This document shows, piece by piece, positions 26,712 through 33,755 of a stretch of DNA of 33,755 bases (position 1 is its first letter; every line of letters begins with the position of its first letter). Source of the DNA: Lentimicrobium sp. L6 (GTDB taxonomy: Bacteria; Bacteroidota; Bacteroidia; Bacteroidales; UBA12170); the NCBI RefSeq assembly GCF_013166655.1, contig NZ_JABKCA010000060.1, positions 1 through 33,755 on the forward strand. Reading direction: 5' to 3'. The translations under genes were made by a program, and so were the position numbers. The notes below the pieces were generated by a model. That model did no database searches. It was given only the letters and a program-made list of their open reading frames with translations, and had not been told where the DNA came from.

Positions 26712-27782
26712 GTGGAAGACAACAAAAGAAACATAAAAGTATTTTGGATATTAACAATCCTTTTTTGGTTGGTTATTGGTAGTATTGATATGTATATAAA
26801 TTATCAAAGAGGTTATAACCAACCTGAAAATTTTGTTGGTGAATTAATATCTATTTCTTTAGGCTTGTCAATGTCATTACTAATTGGGATTCTATTTAGA
26901 AAACTCAATCTGTTTCAAAAAAACATTAATATTATCATAATATTTGCTTCTGGAATTTCAATATTTTCTGGTGTGGCTTGGCACTTTCTTGACTATTTGC
27001 TCAGCATTCCAATTTTTGGTATCGACCCCATAATAGGAGGTTTTAAAGCCTTAACAATTCCAGGATATTTGAAAATATTTTTACGTAACTCGTTGATATT
27101 CTTGTCATGGTCTGGAATTTATATTGGAACTATATTTTATAAAGATAGAACCTTTGAAAAACTTCTAAAAGAAAAAGCAATTTTAATGTCAGAAAATACT
27201 CAACTGAAAATGCTTCGCTACCAATTAAACCCACATTTTCTATTTAATTCACTTAGTTCTTTGCGCTCATTAATAAGAACAGACAAAGATAAGGCTGATG
27301 AAATGCTAACCCAAATTTCAGAATTTTTACGATTCTCTTTAAATACACATGATCAAATTGTAGTTCCAGTTTATAAAGAAGTTGAAATGTTGGAAGCCTA
27401 TTTAAAAATTGAAAAAGTTAGATTTGCAGATGACTTGACTTTTGAAATAAAAATAGCACCACTCGCTGAAGATTTTCCAATATTGGCTTTCTTGCTTCAA
27501 CCAATTATTGAAAACTCCATTAAGTATGGTATGAAAACTAGTAGAATGCCGTTGAAAATTGGTGTTACTGCTGAGGTTATTAATAATAAAGTACTCTTAA
27601 ATATTATGAATAGTGGTTATTGGCTTAACAATAAAGATATGGATAAAGCAGGTTTAGGTCTTGAAAATATTAAGAATCGTTTAAATCAAGCCTATCCCAA
27701 CACACACACTTTCAACATAATTAAAGCAGATGACCTTGTTAATGTTCAAATTGAAATTATTGAGGAGGGCGATTATGAATGA
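26712..27782 (+). CDS. LytS-type sensor histidine kinase
   Basis: Membrane kinase of 356 aa, starting with GTG at 26712. About four membrane helices (10-28, 44-62, 72-100, 122-143) form the sensor part. They are followed by a short coiled linker and the His_kinase domain (PF06580) with LRYQLNPHFLFNSL, in which H175 is the phospho-acceptor. The ATPase region shows FLLQPIIENSIKYGM (N-box) and GLGLENIKNRL (G-box). It belongs to the LytS/YehU class that pairs with LytTR regulators, and its partner overlaps it by 8 bases. The signal sensed is unknown. It lies 109 bases after the right arm of site B at the head of cassette 3. Confidence 0.92.
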   Translation: MEDNKRNIKVFWILTILFWLVIGSIDMYINYQRGYNQPENFVGELISISLGLSMSLLIGILFRKLNLFQKNINIIIIFASGISIFSGVAWHFLDYLLSIPIFGIDPIIGGFKALTIPGYLKIFLRNSLIFLSWSGIYIGTIFYKDRTFEKLLKEKAILMSENTQLKMLRYQLNPHFLFNSLSSLRSLIRTDKDKADEMLTQISEFLRFSLNTHDQIVVPVYKEVEMLEAYLKIEKVRFADDLTFEIKIAPLAEDFPILAFLLQPIIENSIKYGMKTSRMPLKIGVTAEVINNKVLLNIMNSGYWLNNKDMDKAGLGLENIKNRLNQAYPNTHTFNIIKADDLVNVQIEIIEEGDYE

Positions 27783-28503
27783 GGCAATTAACAGAGCTTT
27801 GATTGTGGATGATGAAATTCTTGCACAAGAAGATTTACAAGATGTAATATCCAAAGTAGGCAACATAGAAGTGGTAGGTAAAGCAAAAAATTTGCATGAA
27901 GCTCGTACTTGTATTAGAAAATATAAGCCCAATTTAATTTTTCTAGATATAGAAATGCGAGGAGAAAATGGCTTTGACTTAATAAAGGATTTGGATGAAA
28001 ATGTGCGAGTAGTTTTTGTGACAGCATATGACGAATATGCTATTAAAGCTTTCGAAGTGGATGCATTTGATTATTTATTAAAGCCTGCTTCAGTAGGTAG
28101 GTTAAAATCTACTATCGAACGACTTAAAGTTGATTCATTGAGAGGGAACAAGAAAGTTCATCAAATGAACTTTGATGATAAAATTTTTATTCAAATAAAT
28201 AAATCCCACCAATTTTTGCCTTTATCAGAAATCTTGCTCATAGAAGCCGACGACTACTATTCAAAAATCTACACCAAAGATGGAAAGAAAAATCTAGTCT
28301 TGAGATCATTGAAAAATTGGGAAAATCGATTGCCAGAAAAGCATTTTCAGAGAATTCATCGATCCTACATTGTTAACCTAAATGAAGTTAGAAAAGTAAT
28401 GCCATGGTTCAATAATTCTCATAGAGTATTTATAAATGGTATTGAAGAACCATTTGCATTAAGCCGTAGATATTTTTCAAGAATTAAAAAAATTATGGGT
28501 TAA
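27775..28503 (+). CDS. LytTR-family response regulator
   Basis: Regulator of 242 aa. The start at 27775 is preceded by GAGGAGGG (27762-27769), an unusually clear Shine-Dalgarno site for this phylum, so I reject the upstream start at 27730. The receiver domain (about 6-120) has IVDDE and D58 in FLDIEM, plus a conserved Thr/Lys pair in VTAYDEYA and LLKPAS. The DNA-binding LytTR domain (about 140-240) carries LLIEADDYYSKIYT, and RIHRSYIVNLNEV. It overlaps the kinase gene by 8 bases. Targets may be the hydrolase genes downstream, which have their own -7 element, but no binding site can be named. Confidence 0.93.
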   Translation: MNEAINRALIVDDEILAQEDLQDVISKVGNIEVVGKAKNLHEARTCIRKYKPNLIFLDIEMRGENGFDLIKDLDENVRVVFVTAYDEYAIKAFEVDAFDYLLKPASVGRLKSTIERLKVDSLRGNKKVHQMNFDDKIFIQINKSHQFLPLSEILLIEADDYYSKIYTKDGKKNLVLRSLKNWENRLPEKHFQRIHRSYIVNLNEVRKVMPWFNNSHRVFINGIEEPFALSRRYFSRIKKIMG

Positions 28504-28561
28504 AATCCCTAAATATAAAATTTTGCTACCTGTTACTTAAGTATACTACCTCTCCCTGAAT

Positions 28562-28597
28562 TTTGTATGGAAGATTGGTACATTCATATTAGTTTTG
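28562..28597 (+). promoter_or_regulatory. Promoter of the serine hydrolase gene
   Basis: TAGTTTTG at 28590-28597 fits TAnnTTTG; a TTTG at 28562-28565 lies 24 bases upstream, slightly long. The start codon follows 24 bases later. Suggests a second transcript within cassette 3. Confidence 0.45.
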
Positions 28598-28621
28598 GAT
28601 TATAATTAATCTATTTAACAT

Positions 28622-30064
28622 ATGTGTACAAAATTTATTCCTATCTTTTTCATTGTTTCAATTTTGTTAATTACTAAATCTTTTGCCCAAAAAGAAAAAA
28701 TTGATAGGTATTTGGCAAGTTGTAATGAAAGAGGTTTATTTAATGGCACTGCACTAATAGCGAAAGGTGACAGTATCCTTTTTAATAAAGGGTTTGGTTT
28801 GGCAAACAGAGAATGGAATATCCCAAATGATGTAGATACTCGTTTCGATATTGGCTCACTTACTAAACAATTTGTAACAGTAATTACTTTACAATTAGTA
28901 GAAGAAGGCAAACTAAATGTTGATAATGTAATAAGTGATTTTTTGCCCAAATACCGCAAAGATATTGGAGATATTGTAAATATTAATCATCTTTTAAAAC
29001 ACACTTCTGGAATAAAGCCGTATGTAGCTGTACGAGGAATAGATAATCAACTAGCACAAACCTTGTCAAAAGAAACTGCATTAGAGGTATTACATAGTGG
29101 AGACCTTGAGTTTGAACCAGGTGAAAGATATAGGTATAATAATTCAGGCATGTGTATCCTTGTTTATATTATTGAAAAAATCACAAAAAAAGCATTTGAA
29201 GACAACCTGAAAGAAAGAATATTTATTCCCTTGAAAATGAAAAATTCAGGATTGATTAAACCTAATAAAGTAATTGAAAAACTTGCAAGTGGATACATAT
29301 TAGGTATGGGGGAATACACCAAACCGAAATATTTGAATCCATTAAATACTTATGGAGCAGGAGGTTTGCATTCAACGGTAGAAGATATGTTTTTATGGAA
29401 TAGATCATTTGCAAAACATTCCTTATTACCAGAAAAATATGATGAATGGTTCTACGACCCTTATGATGAATTTCACCCTGGAAATGGGCATGCATATTCA
29501 TGGGATATTACTACTCTCCAATTACCTGATACAAAAAAGAAAACAAAATTTGCTCACTATAATGGTGCTCAATGGGGATATCTTTGCGAGATGGCTTGGA
29601 TCTTTGAGGGTGATTATACCATTCTCCTATTTACAAATATTGGACATAATAATAATATTTGGGCCGTAGAATCAGGAATTAGAAATATACTTTTAAATGC
29701 ACCATATAAAATCCCTTTACCCTCTCTTAATTCGGTCTTAGCAAAAAATCTTAATAATGATACATTTTATAAATTGATATTGGATGTAAAAAACAACAAA
29801 ACACAATATTCTATCAACGAACAAAGTATAAACATGTTAGGCTATAATTTATTATGGCGTAATAATTTAACAAAAGCTCAATTGGTATTTGAATTAAATA
29901 CGAAACTATTTTCAGAAAGCTCGAATGCTTTTGATAGTTTAGGTGAGTTATATATGACCATTGGAAAGAAAAAAAATGCAATTAATAGCTTTAAAAGATC
30001 GTTGGAATTAAACCCTGAAAATAAAAATGCAAAAGCAATGCTTGACAACTTAAACAATAAATAA
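28622..30064 (+). CDS. Exported beta-lactamase-family serine hydrolase with TPR tail
   Basis: Protein of 480 aa with a signal peptide (cleavage likely after SFA22). The serine hydrolase domain (class C beta-lactamase/PBP4-like) shows S79-L-T-K82 as the catalytic SxxK, Y172-N-N174 as the YxN motif and HYNGAQWG near 315 in place of the HxG/KTG box. The last ~65 residues form one or two TPR units (NAFDSLGELYMTIGKKKNAI, FKRSLELNPENKNA). Such enzymes include esterases and D-amino-acid peptidases; the class does not by itself mean antibiotic resistance. It probably acts in the periplasm on peptidoglycan or an acyl ester. Start is the ATG at 28622. Confidence 0.9.
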   Translation: MCTKFIPIFFIVSILLITKSFAQKEKIDRYLASCNERGLFNGTALIAKGDSILFNKGFGLANREWNIPNDVDTRFDIGSLTKQFVTVITLQLVEEGKLNVDNVISDFLPKYRKDIGDIVNINHLLKHTSGIKPYVAVRGIDNQLAQTLSKETALEVLHSGDLEFEPGERYRYNNSGMCILVYIIEKITKKAFEDNLKERIFIPLKMKNSGLIKPNKVIEKLASGYILGMGEYTKPKYLNPLNTYGAGGLHSTVEDMFLWNRSFAKHSLLPEKYDEWFYDPYDEFHPGNGHAYSWDITTLQLPDTKKKTKFAHYNGAQWGYLCEMAWIFEGDYTILLFTNIGHNNNIWAVESGIRNILLNAPYKIPLPSLNSVLAKNLNNDTFYKLILDVKNNKTQYSINEQSINMLGYNLLWRNNLTKAQLVFELNTKLFSESSNAFDSLGELYMTIGKKKNAINSFKRSLELNPENKNAKAMLDNLNNK

Positions 30065-30078
30065 ATATCTACTAGACT

Positions 30079-31011
30079 ATGAAACATTTTATAAAATTAT
30101 CTCCAAGAATATCCATCATCCTTATATTTACATTTATAGGTTTGGCATCATGTAATTCTCAGACACAACCCAAGAACGAAGTTAAAAAAATGGAACCAGT
30201 GAGAAAAGAAGTGAAGCCGGTTGAGGAAACAAAAATACTATCAAACGTTTTTGAATGTGATTATATGGGTCAGGAAACACCAGGTTCCATACCAGTAGTT
30301 TTTGCACCTGGAATTGTATCTACTAATGAGGATATTTATGGATTTGAAATATCACCATCTGGTAAGGAAATGATCTACACTAGAAAGGAAGGAATAAATA
30401 TATTGGAATTTAAATCAGGCAAATGGTCGAAACCACATATAATCTCATTTTCGAAAGTTGGTAATAATGGAGAGTGTAGTTATTCTCGTGATGGTAATAA
30501 AATATATTTTAACTCTCGACGATCATGTCCAGGATCAAAAACAGCATCAAATATTTGGATTTCGGAGAAGAAAGATGGTAATTGGAGTAAACCATATTAT
30601 TCGAAATTAAGTATTCCTAATAAAACCGTTCATTCTGTTTCTGTTGCAGCAAATGGAAATTTATATTGTGATGGTATTGTTCGGTTTGAACATTCGGGAG
30701 GGAGCTATTCTAAAGCTAAAAGTCTTCAGGCAAATATAAAAGGGGCGCATGTTTTTATTGCATCTGACGAAAGCTACTTGATGTTTGATAAAAGAGTGCA
30801 GGGAAAGAGTTCTGATATATTCATTACATTTTTAAAGTCTGATAAAACATGGACATCCCCAGTTCCGCTTGATAAAATAAATACTATTGCAAAAGAAAAT
30901 CAGCCAACAGTTACTTCTGATGGAAAGTATATATTTTTCACCAGAAACAATAAGATATTTTGGATGAAAGCAGACTTTATAAATGAAATGCAAAAGAAAT
31001 TTTTAAGATGA
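30079..31011 (+). CDS. PD40-type beta-propeller lipoprotein
   Basis: Protein of 310 aa. The signal has GLASC, lipidated Cys25, then a Lys/Glu/Val-rich spacer. The body has repeated PD40/TolB-like strands: ISPSGKEMIYTRKEG, SYSRDGNKIYFNSRR, ASDESYLMFDKR and TSDGKYIFFTRNN. It is likely on the periplasmic face of a membrane and binds a ligand or partner. It starts 14 bases after the serine hydrolase and its last four bases overlap the deacetylase start (ATGA), so the three are probably one transcript. Specific function is unknown. Confidence 0.85.
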   Translation: MKHFIKLSPRISIILIFTFIGLASCNSQTQPKNEVKKMEPVRKEVKPVEETKILSNVFECDYMGQETPGSIPVVFAPGIVSTNEDIYGFEISPSGKEMIYTRKEGINILEFKSGKWSKPHIISFSKVGNNGECSYSRDGNKIYFNSRRSCPGSKTASNIWISEKKDGNWSKPYYSKLSIPNKTVHSVSVAANGNLYCDGIVRFEHSGGSYSKAKSLQANIKGAHVFIASDESYLMFDKRVQGKSSDIFITFLKSDKTWTSPVPLDKINTIAKENQPTVTSDGKYIFFTRNNKIFWMKADFINEMQKKFLR

Positions 31012-31943
31012 AATTAATACTTCAAGTTTATTTTATATTATCAACAATCGTATCCATTGCGCAGTCGAATAAAATTGTAATTTCTATAGATGATGTTCCG
31101 TGTGCAAACTGCAAAACTCTTCTTATAACAGAAAATGTTAATGATAAATTGATTTCAACATTTAAAAAATTTAATGTCCCAGCAATTGGATTTGTAAATG
31201 AAATAAAGTTATATAATAATAAACTTCCTGAAACTTCTAGAATTGAAATACTAGAACAATGGCTTAGGAATGGCTACGAACTAGGGAATCACACTTTTTC
31301 ACATGTGGACATTAATAAATTAAGTATTGAAGAATATGAAACAGATATTTTAAGGGGCGAAATTATTACAAAACCAATGATGAAAAGATATGGTGAAGAA
31401 TTAATATATTTCAGACATCCCCAATTAAGAACTGGCTCAACCGCAGAATATAAAAATCAATTAGATAGTATTTTGCTAAAGCATCATTATACTACAGCAC
31501 CTGTAACAATGGATAATGATGAGTTTATTTATGCTTATTGCTATAAGAAAGCAAAAGAAAGAAATGATAGTTCCACCATGAAAATTGTTGCCGATGATTA
31601 CATTAGCTATATGAATGACATATTCATCTATTATGAAAAACTCTCAATAGATTTTCTTTCATATAATTTAAGCCATATATTATTACTACATGCAAATGAA
31701 CTAAATGCAGATTATTTAGACGAAATTCTGCAGGTATTAATCAACAGGAATTACTCATTTATTACTTTAGAAGAAGCATTAAAGGACAAAGCTTATATGC
31801 TTCCTGAATCATTTTCTGATAGAGGTATTTCGTGGATCGACAGGTGGAAATTAGCTAAAGGGATGGAGATAACATCCCAACCAAAAGTTTCTGAAAATAT
31901 CCAACTAAAATATGAGCAATATAGATCATTGTCAGGATATTAA
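31008..31943 (+). CDS. Polysaccharide deacetylase (NodB-like) family protein
   Basis: Exported carbohydrate esterase 4 family member of 311 aa with a short signal peptide (MKLILQVYFILSTIVSIAQS). Metal site: ISIDDVP with D28/D29, and NHTFSHVD with H95 and H99. A third motif, FRHPQLRTG, supplies R136. HANE near 229 could be the last histidine motif. These match the NodB fold that removes acetyl groups from chitin-like or peptidoglycan sugars. The overlap of 4 bases with the propeller gene implies coupling. The substrate is not determined. Confidence 0.9.
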   Translation: MKLILQVYFILSTIVSIAQSNKIVISIDDVPCANCKTLLITENVNDKLISTFKKFNVPAIGFVNEIKLYNNKLPETSRIEILEQWLRNGYELGNHTFSHVDINKLSIEEYETDILRGEIITKPMMKRYGEELIYFRHPQLRTGSTAEYKNQLDSILLKHHYTTAPVTMDNDEFIYAYCYKKAKERNDSSTMKIVADDYISYMNDIFIYYEKLSIDFLSYNLSHILLLHANELNADYLDEILQVLINRNYSFITLEEALKDKAYMLPESFSDRGISWIDRWKLAKGMEITSQPKVSENIQLKYEQYRSLSGY

Positions 31944-32032
31944 ACAACAAGAAATAATTGAACAAGCAAATGTTTTTAATCGTAAAAGAGAGTTGTTGTT
32001 AACAATATGTTATACACAAATATTTTAAAGTA

Positions 32033-33505
32033 ATGAAAACTAAATGGTTGTTGTTCGTAGTTTTGGTTTTAGTGACAATATCCACCGTCTGCCAAACTAT
32101 AAACTTTGATACTACGCAAACAGTTTTTAGTTCGGTCATCCAGACATCGGATGAAATAGTTGAGATTCCTAATAATATAGAGCGACTTGATAAAAGAAAA
32201 GGAGTTAGCACTTACCATTACTTAATAAATGGTGCTAATTTGTACATTCAAGAAGAAGGAGCTGGAATTCCTTTATTATTGATACATGGTGGGCCGGGTG
32301 GTACTAGCCATGTATTTCACCCCTATTTTAGTAATGCAAGCAAATACAGCAAAATTATTTATTATGATCAAAGAGGATGTGGATTAAGTCAGTTTACGGG
32401 TGATTCTACATATACGATTTTACAATCAATAGAGGATATTGAATCATTAAGAAAAGAACTTAGTATTGAAAAATGGTTTGTATTAGGTCATTCATTTGGA
32501 GGAATTCTTGCTCAATATTACACATTTACTTATCCTGAAAATGTACTTGGAGTGATTTTAGTAAATAGCGAAATTTCCTTCCAACAAAACTATCTAATTT
32601 CAGGAAATCAATATCTCAATATTTCGAATCTGGAAAAGAATTTGATGTATAAAAATTGGAAATTGATTGATGAAGGAAAAGTTTCATTAGCAACGGGGCT
32701 TTTTAATGCTGAACTTAATGGAGCATGGAAAAGACAAAGTTTTTATAAACCTACCCAAACATATGCTGCCCAAACCTCTTTATATGAATGGCATCATGAC
32801 AAGCATTTTAATTCATTAATGAGTGGTGCTATTGATTATATTGATTTCTCTAATTGCTTCAAAACCTGCCCAATACCTTTTTATATTATAGAAGGTAAGT
32901 GGGATAATACTTGGGGGAGAAATAAAACTGAATTAATATTGAAGGAGTTTCCTTTATCTAAACTATTTGTTATTGATAGTTCAGCTCACTCACCATTCCA
33001 GTCTAATTCACTAGCCTTCTTCACAATACTTGAATCAATTTTCAAAGAAGAGAAACCAATCCTAAATAGAGATATTAAAATTTGGAAAAATCATGCTCAA
33101 AAAGAGTTTGATAAGAATATTGAAATTTTGGAAAATGATGATGCATTTTTAGGTTTGGTTGATAATTACAATTTCAAGTTGGCATTATATTTTTTTGATT
33201 CTCTGAAACTAGAAAAACCTAATAATAAAGTAATTACTCCTTTACCTTTGATTAATTCAGGTAAATGGCTATTAAAAAGTAATTCTAGATCAAACTTGGC
33301 AGTCGATTTTTTCGTGTTATGCTTGAAAGAATATCCAGAGGCAAATATTTGCTACTATTATATTGCAAAATCATATCAGGCTACTGAAAATAATAAACAG
33401 GCTGAATTATATATGAGAATGTATATTTCAGAAACTAGTCAAGGAATCGACACTAAACAAAATTTTGAGTACAGATTAAAGGTATTGATGAAGAATGAAT
33501 TGTAA
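32033..33505 (+). CDS. Exported alpha/beta hydrolase (peptidase S33-like) with helical tail
   Basis: Protein of 490 aa. A signal peptide (MKTKWLLFVVLVLVTISTVC) precedes an alpha/beta hydrolase: LLLIHGGPGG (81-90, oxyanion loop), YYDQRGCGLS (110-119), and GHSFGG with nucleophile S154. The catalytic His is likely in DSSAHSPF (about 325). The pattern is that of proline iminopeptidases (S33). After about residue 350 it has a helical, TPR-like tail (FFVLCLKEYPEANICYYYIA, then NNKQAELYMRMY). The serine hydrolase at 28622 has a similar tail design. Its stop is 35 bases before the left arm of attC-like site C. A frame extended back to 31999 on the opposite strand is a shadow. Confidence 0.88.
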   Translation: MKTKWLLFVVLVLVTISTVCQTINFDTTQTVFSSVIQTSDEIVEIPNNIERLDKRKGVSTYHYLINGANLYIQEEGAGIPLLLIHGGPGGTSHVFHPYFSNASKYSKIIYYDQRGCGLSQFTGDSTYTILQSIEDIESLRKELSIEKWFVLGHSFGGILAQYYTFTYPENVLGVILVNSEISFQQNYLISGNQYLNISNLEKNLMYKNWKLIDEGKVSLATGLFNAELNGAWKRQSFYKPTQTYAAQTSLYEWHHDKHFNSLMSGAIDYIDFSNCFKTCPIPFYIIEGKWDNTWGRNKTELILKEFPLSKLFVIDSSAHSPFQSNSLAFFTILESIFKEEKPILNRDIKIWKNHAQKEFDKNIEILENDDAFLGLVDNYNFKLALYFFDSLKLEKPNNKVITPLPLINSGKWLLKSNSRSNLAVDFFVLCLKEYPEANICYYYIAKSYQATENNKQAELYMRMYISETSQGIDTKQNFEYRLKVLMKNEL

Positions 33506-33535
33506 ATATTTTTAATAGTAAAACTGTAAATTAAA

Positions 33536-33680
33536 GCCAGCAGGTAACACGCGCTCATACTGCATAGCGCAATTTGTTGTAAATATGAACATTACGTTTC
33601 GCAATTTGATATATTTGTACGCAGAAAAATTTGTAATATTAATGCGCTACGCAGCATAGCGCCATCCGTTGCCAATCATT
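33536..33680 (+). repeat. attC-like recombination site C (end of cassette 3)
   Basis: Left arm GCAGGTAAC (33540-33548), reverse complement of the cassette 3 start at 26595-26603; right junction GTT at 33668-33670, followed by GCCAAT. Arm to arm 137 bp. The inner stem pairs a GCGCT...CTGC.TAGCGCA stretch (33551-33571) with its complement at 33642-33663. The centre is unrelated to sites A and B. A fourth cassette starts at 33669 and is cut by the window end; no gene is visible in it. Confidence 0.75.
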
Positions 33681-33755
33681 TAGAATAACTAAACTCAAAG
33701 CATAGAATTTAATAAAAGCGTTCTTTTTATATTGAGAAAACCCGTCTTGGAAAAG

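Larger units (their letters stand above)
15496..33755 (+). mobile_element. Integron-like cassette array (integrase plus three complete cassettes and the start of a fourth)
   Basis: The integrase is followed by junctions at 16927/16928, 25555/25556, 26595/26596 and 33668/33669. They delimit cassettes of 8628, 1040 and 7073 bp. At each cassette the first bases after G/TT are the reverse complement of the left arm of the palindrome that closes the same cassette: GTTGTATGC/GCATACAAC for cassette 1, GTTACCTGC/GCAGGTAAC for cassettes 2 and 3. This is the bookkeeping expected if each cassette was once a circle with one attC site cut between G and TT. All genes in the array run plus. The core consensus GTTRRRY of known attC sites is not followed exactly, so this is a diverged or separate system. 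Confidence 0.75.

Noticed and set aside
28622-30064. Antibiotic-resistance beta-lactamase
   Set aside because: SxxK and YxN are shared by many esterases and peptidases of this fold; the third motif is atypical and the TPR tail is not a feature of resistance enzymes.
31944-32032. Possible degenerate attC site between the deacetylase and the alpha/beta hydrolase (AACAACAA ... TTGTTGTT pairing)
   Set aside because: Arms are simple repeats, only about 60 bases apart, and the inner stem and TGCAAG flank seen in sites A-C are missing.

Overview
The window is chromosomal DNA of a member of the phylum Bacteroidota. It is AT-rich, has TAnnTTTG-type -7 promoter elements, A-rich leaders with few Shine-Dalgarno sites, many lipoproteins and porins, a type IX secretion (T9SS) C-terminal signal, and the Bacteroidota neighbourhood mutY - HU - 29-residue bS22/COX24-like protein - rng. 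No rRNA, tRNA, CRISPR array or insertion sequence was seen. I cannot place it below phylum.

Region 1 (1-3949) is housekeeping: mutY (minus strand), then HU, a tiny basic ribosomal-type protein, ribonuclease G and a membrane protein on the plus strand.

Region 2 (4166-14669) looks like a phosphorus-acquisition locus. It starts with a DUF47/PhoU-like protein and an abutting PiT phosphate permease that carries a long C-terminal extension (extra membrane helix, coiled coil, LuxR-type helix-turn-helix). Next comes a tightly packed unit: an OprO/P-like porin, a lipoprotein with three lamin-tail-type repeats, an SdiA-regulated/phytase-like propeller lipoprotein, two paralogous divergent CYTH-like proteins and a canonical CYTH triphosphatase. 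It ends in a strong terminator and is followed by an SLC13-type permease with altered signature motifs. The joint role in phosphate or polyphosphate is inferred from family knowledge and gene order.

Region 3 (14702-33755) is accessory apart from tsaB (minus strand). It begins with a tyrosine recombinase with a duplicated extra N-terminal domain, then a 17-bp-stem hairpin, and then what I read as an integron-like cassette array. Each cassette starts at a G/TT junction. The 9 bases there are the exact reverse complement of the left arm of a 135-137 bp imperfect palindrome (attC-like) ending the same cassette. Cassette 1 (8.6 kb) is a complete type I restriction-modification operon with two extra genes (a possible HEPN protein and a PLD-type nuclease with a PUA/EVE-like C-terminus). 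Cassette 2 (1.0 kb) is one T9SS-secreted protein. Cassette 3 (7.1 kb) holds a LytS/LytTR two-component pair and four exported proteins (serine hydrolase, PD40-type propeller lipoprotein, polysaccharide deacetylase, alpha/beta hydrolase). A fourth cassette begins at 33669 and runs off the window. All cassette genes point away from the integrase, and the integrase points the same way, unlike classical integrons.

The two points most worth following are the integron-like array, run by a recombinase that does not look like standard IntI, and the PiT-HTH fusion with its CYTH-rich operon.
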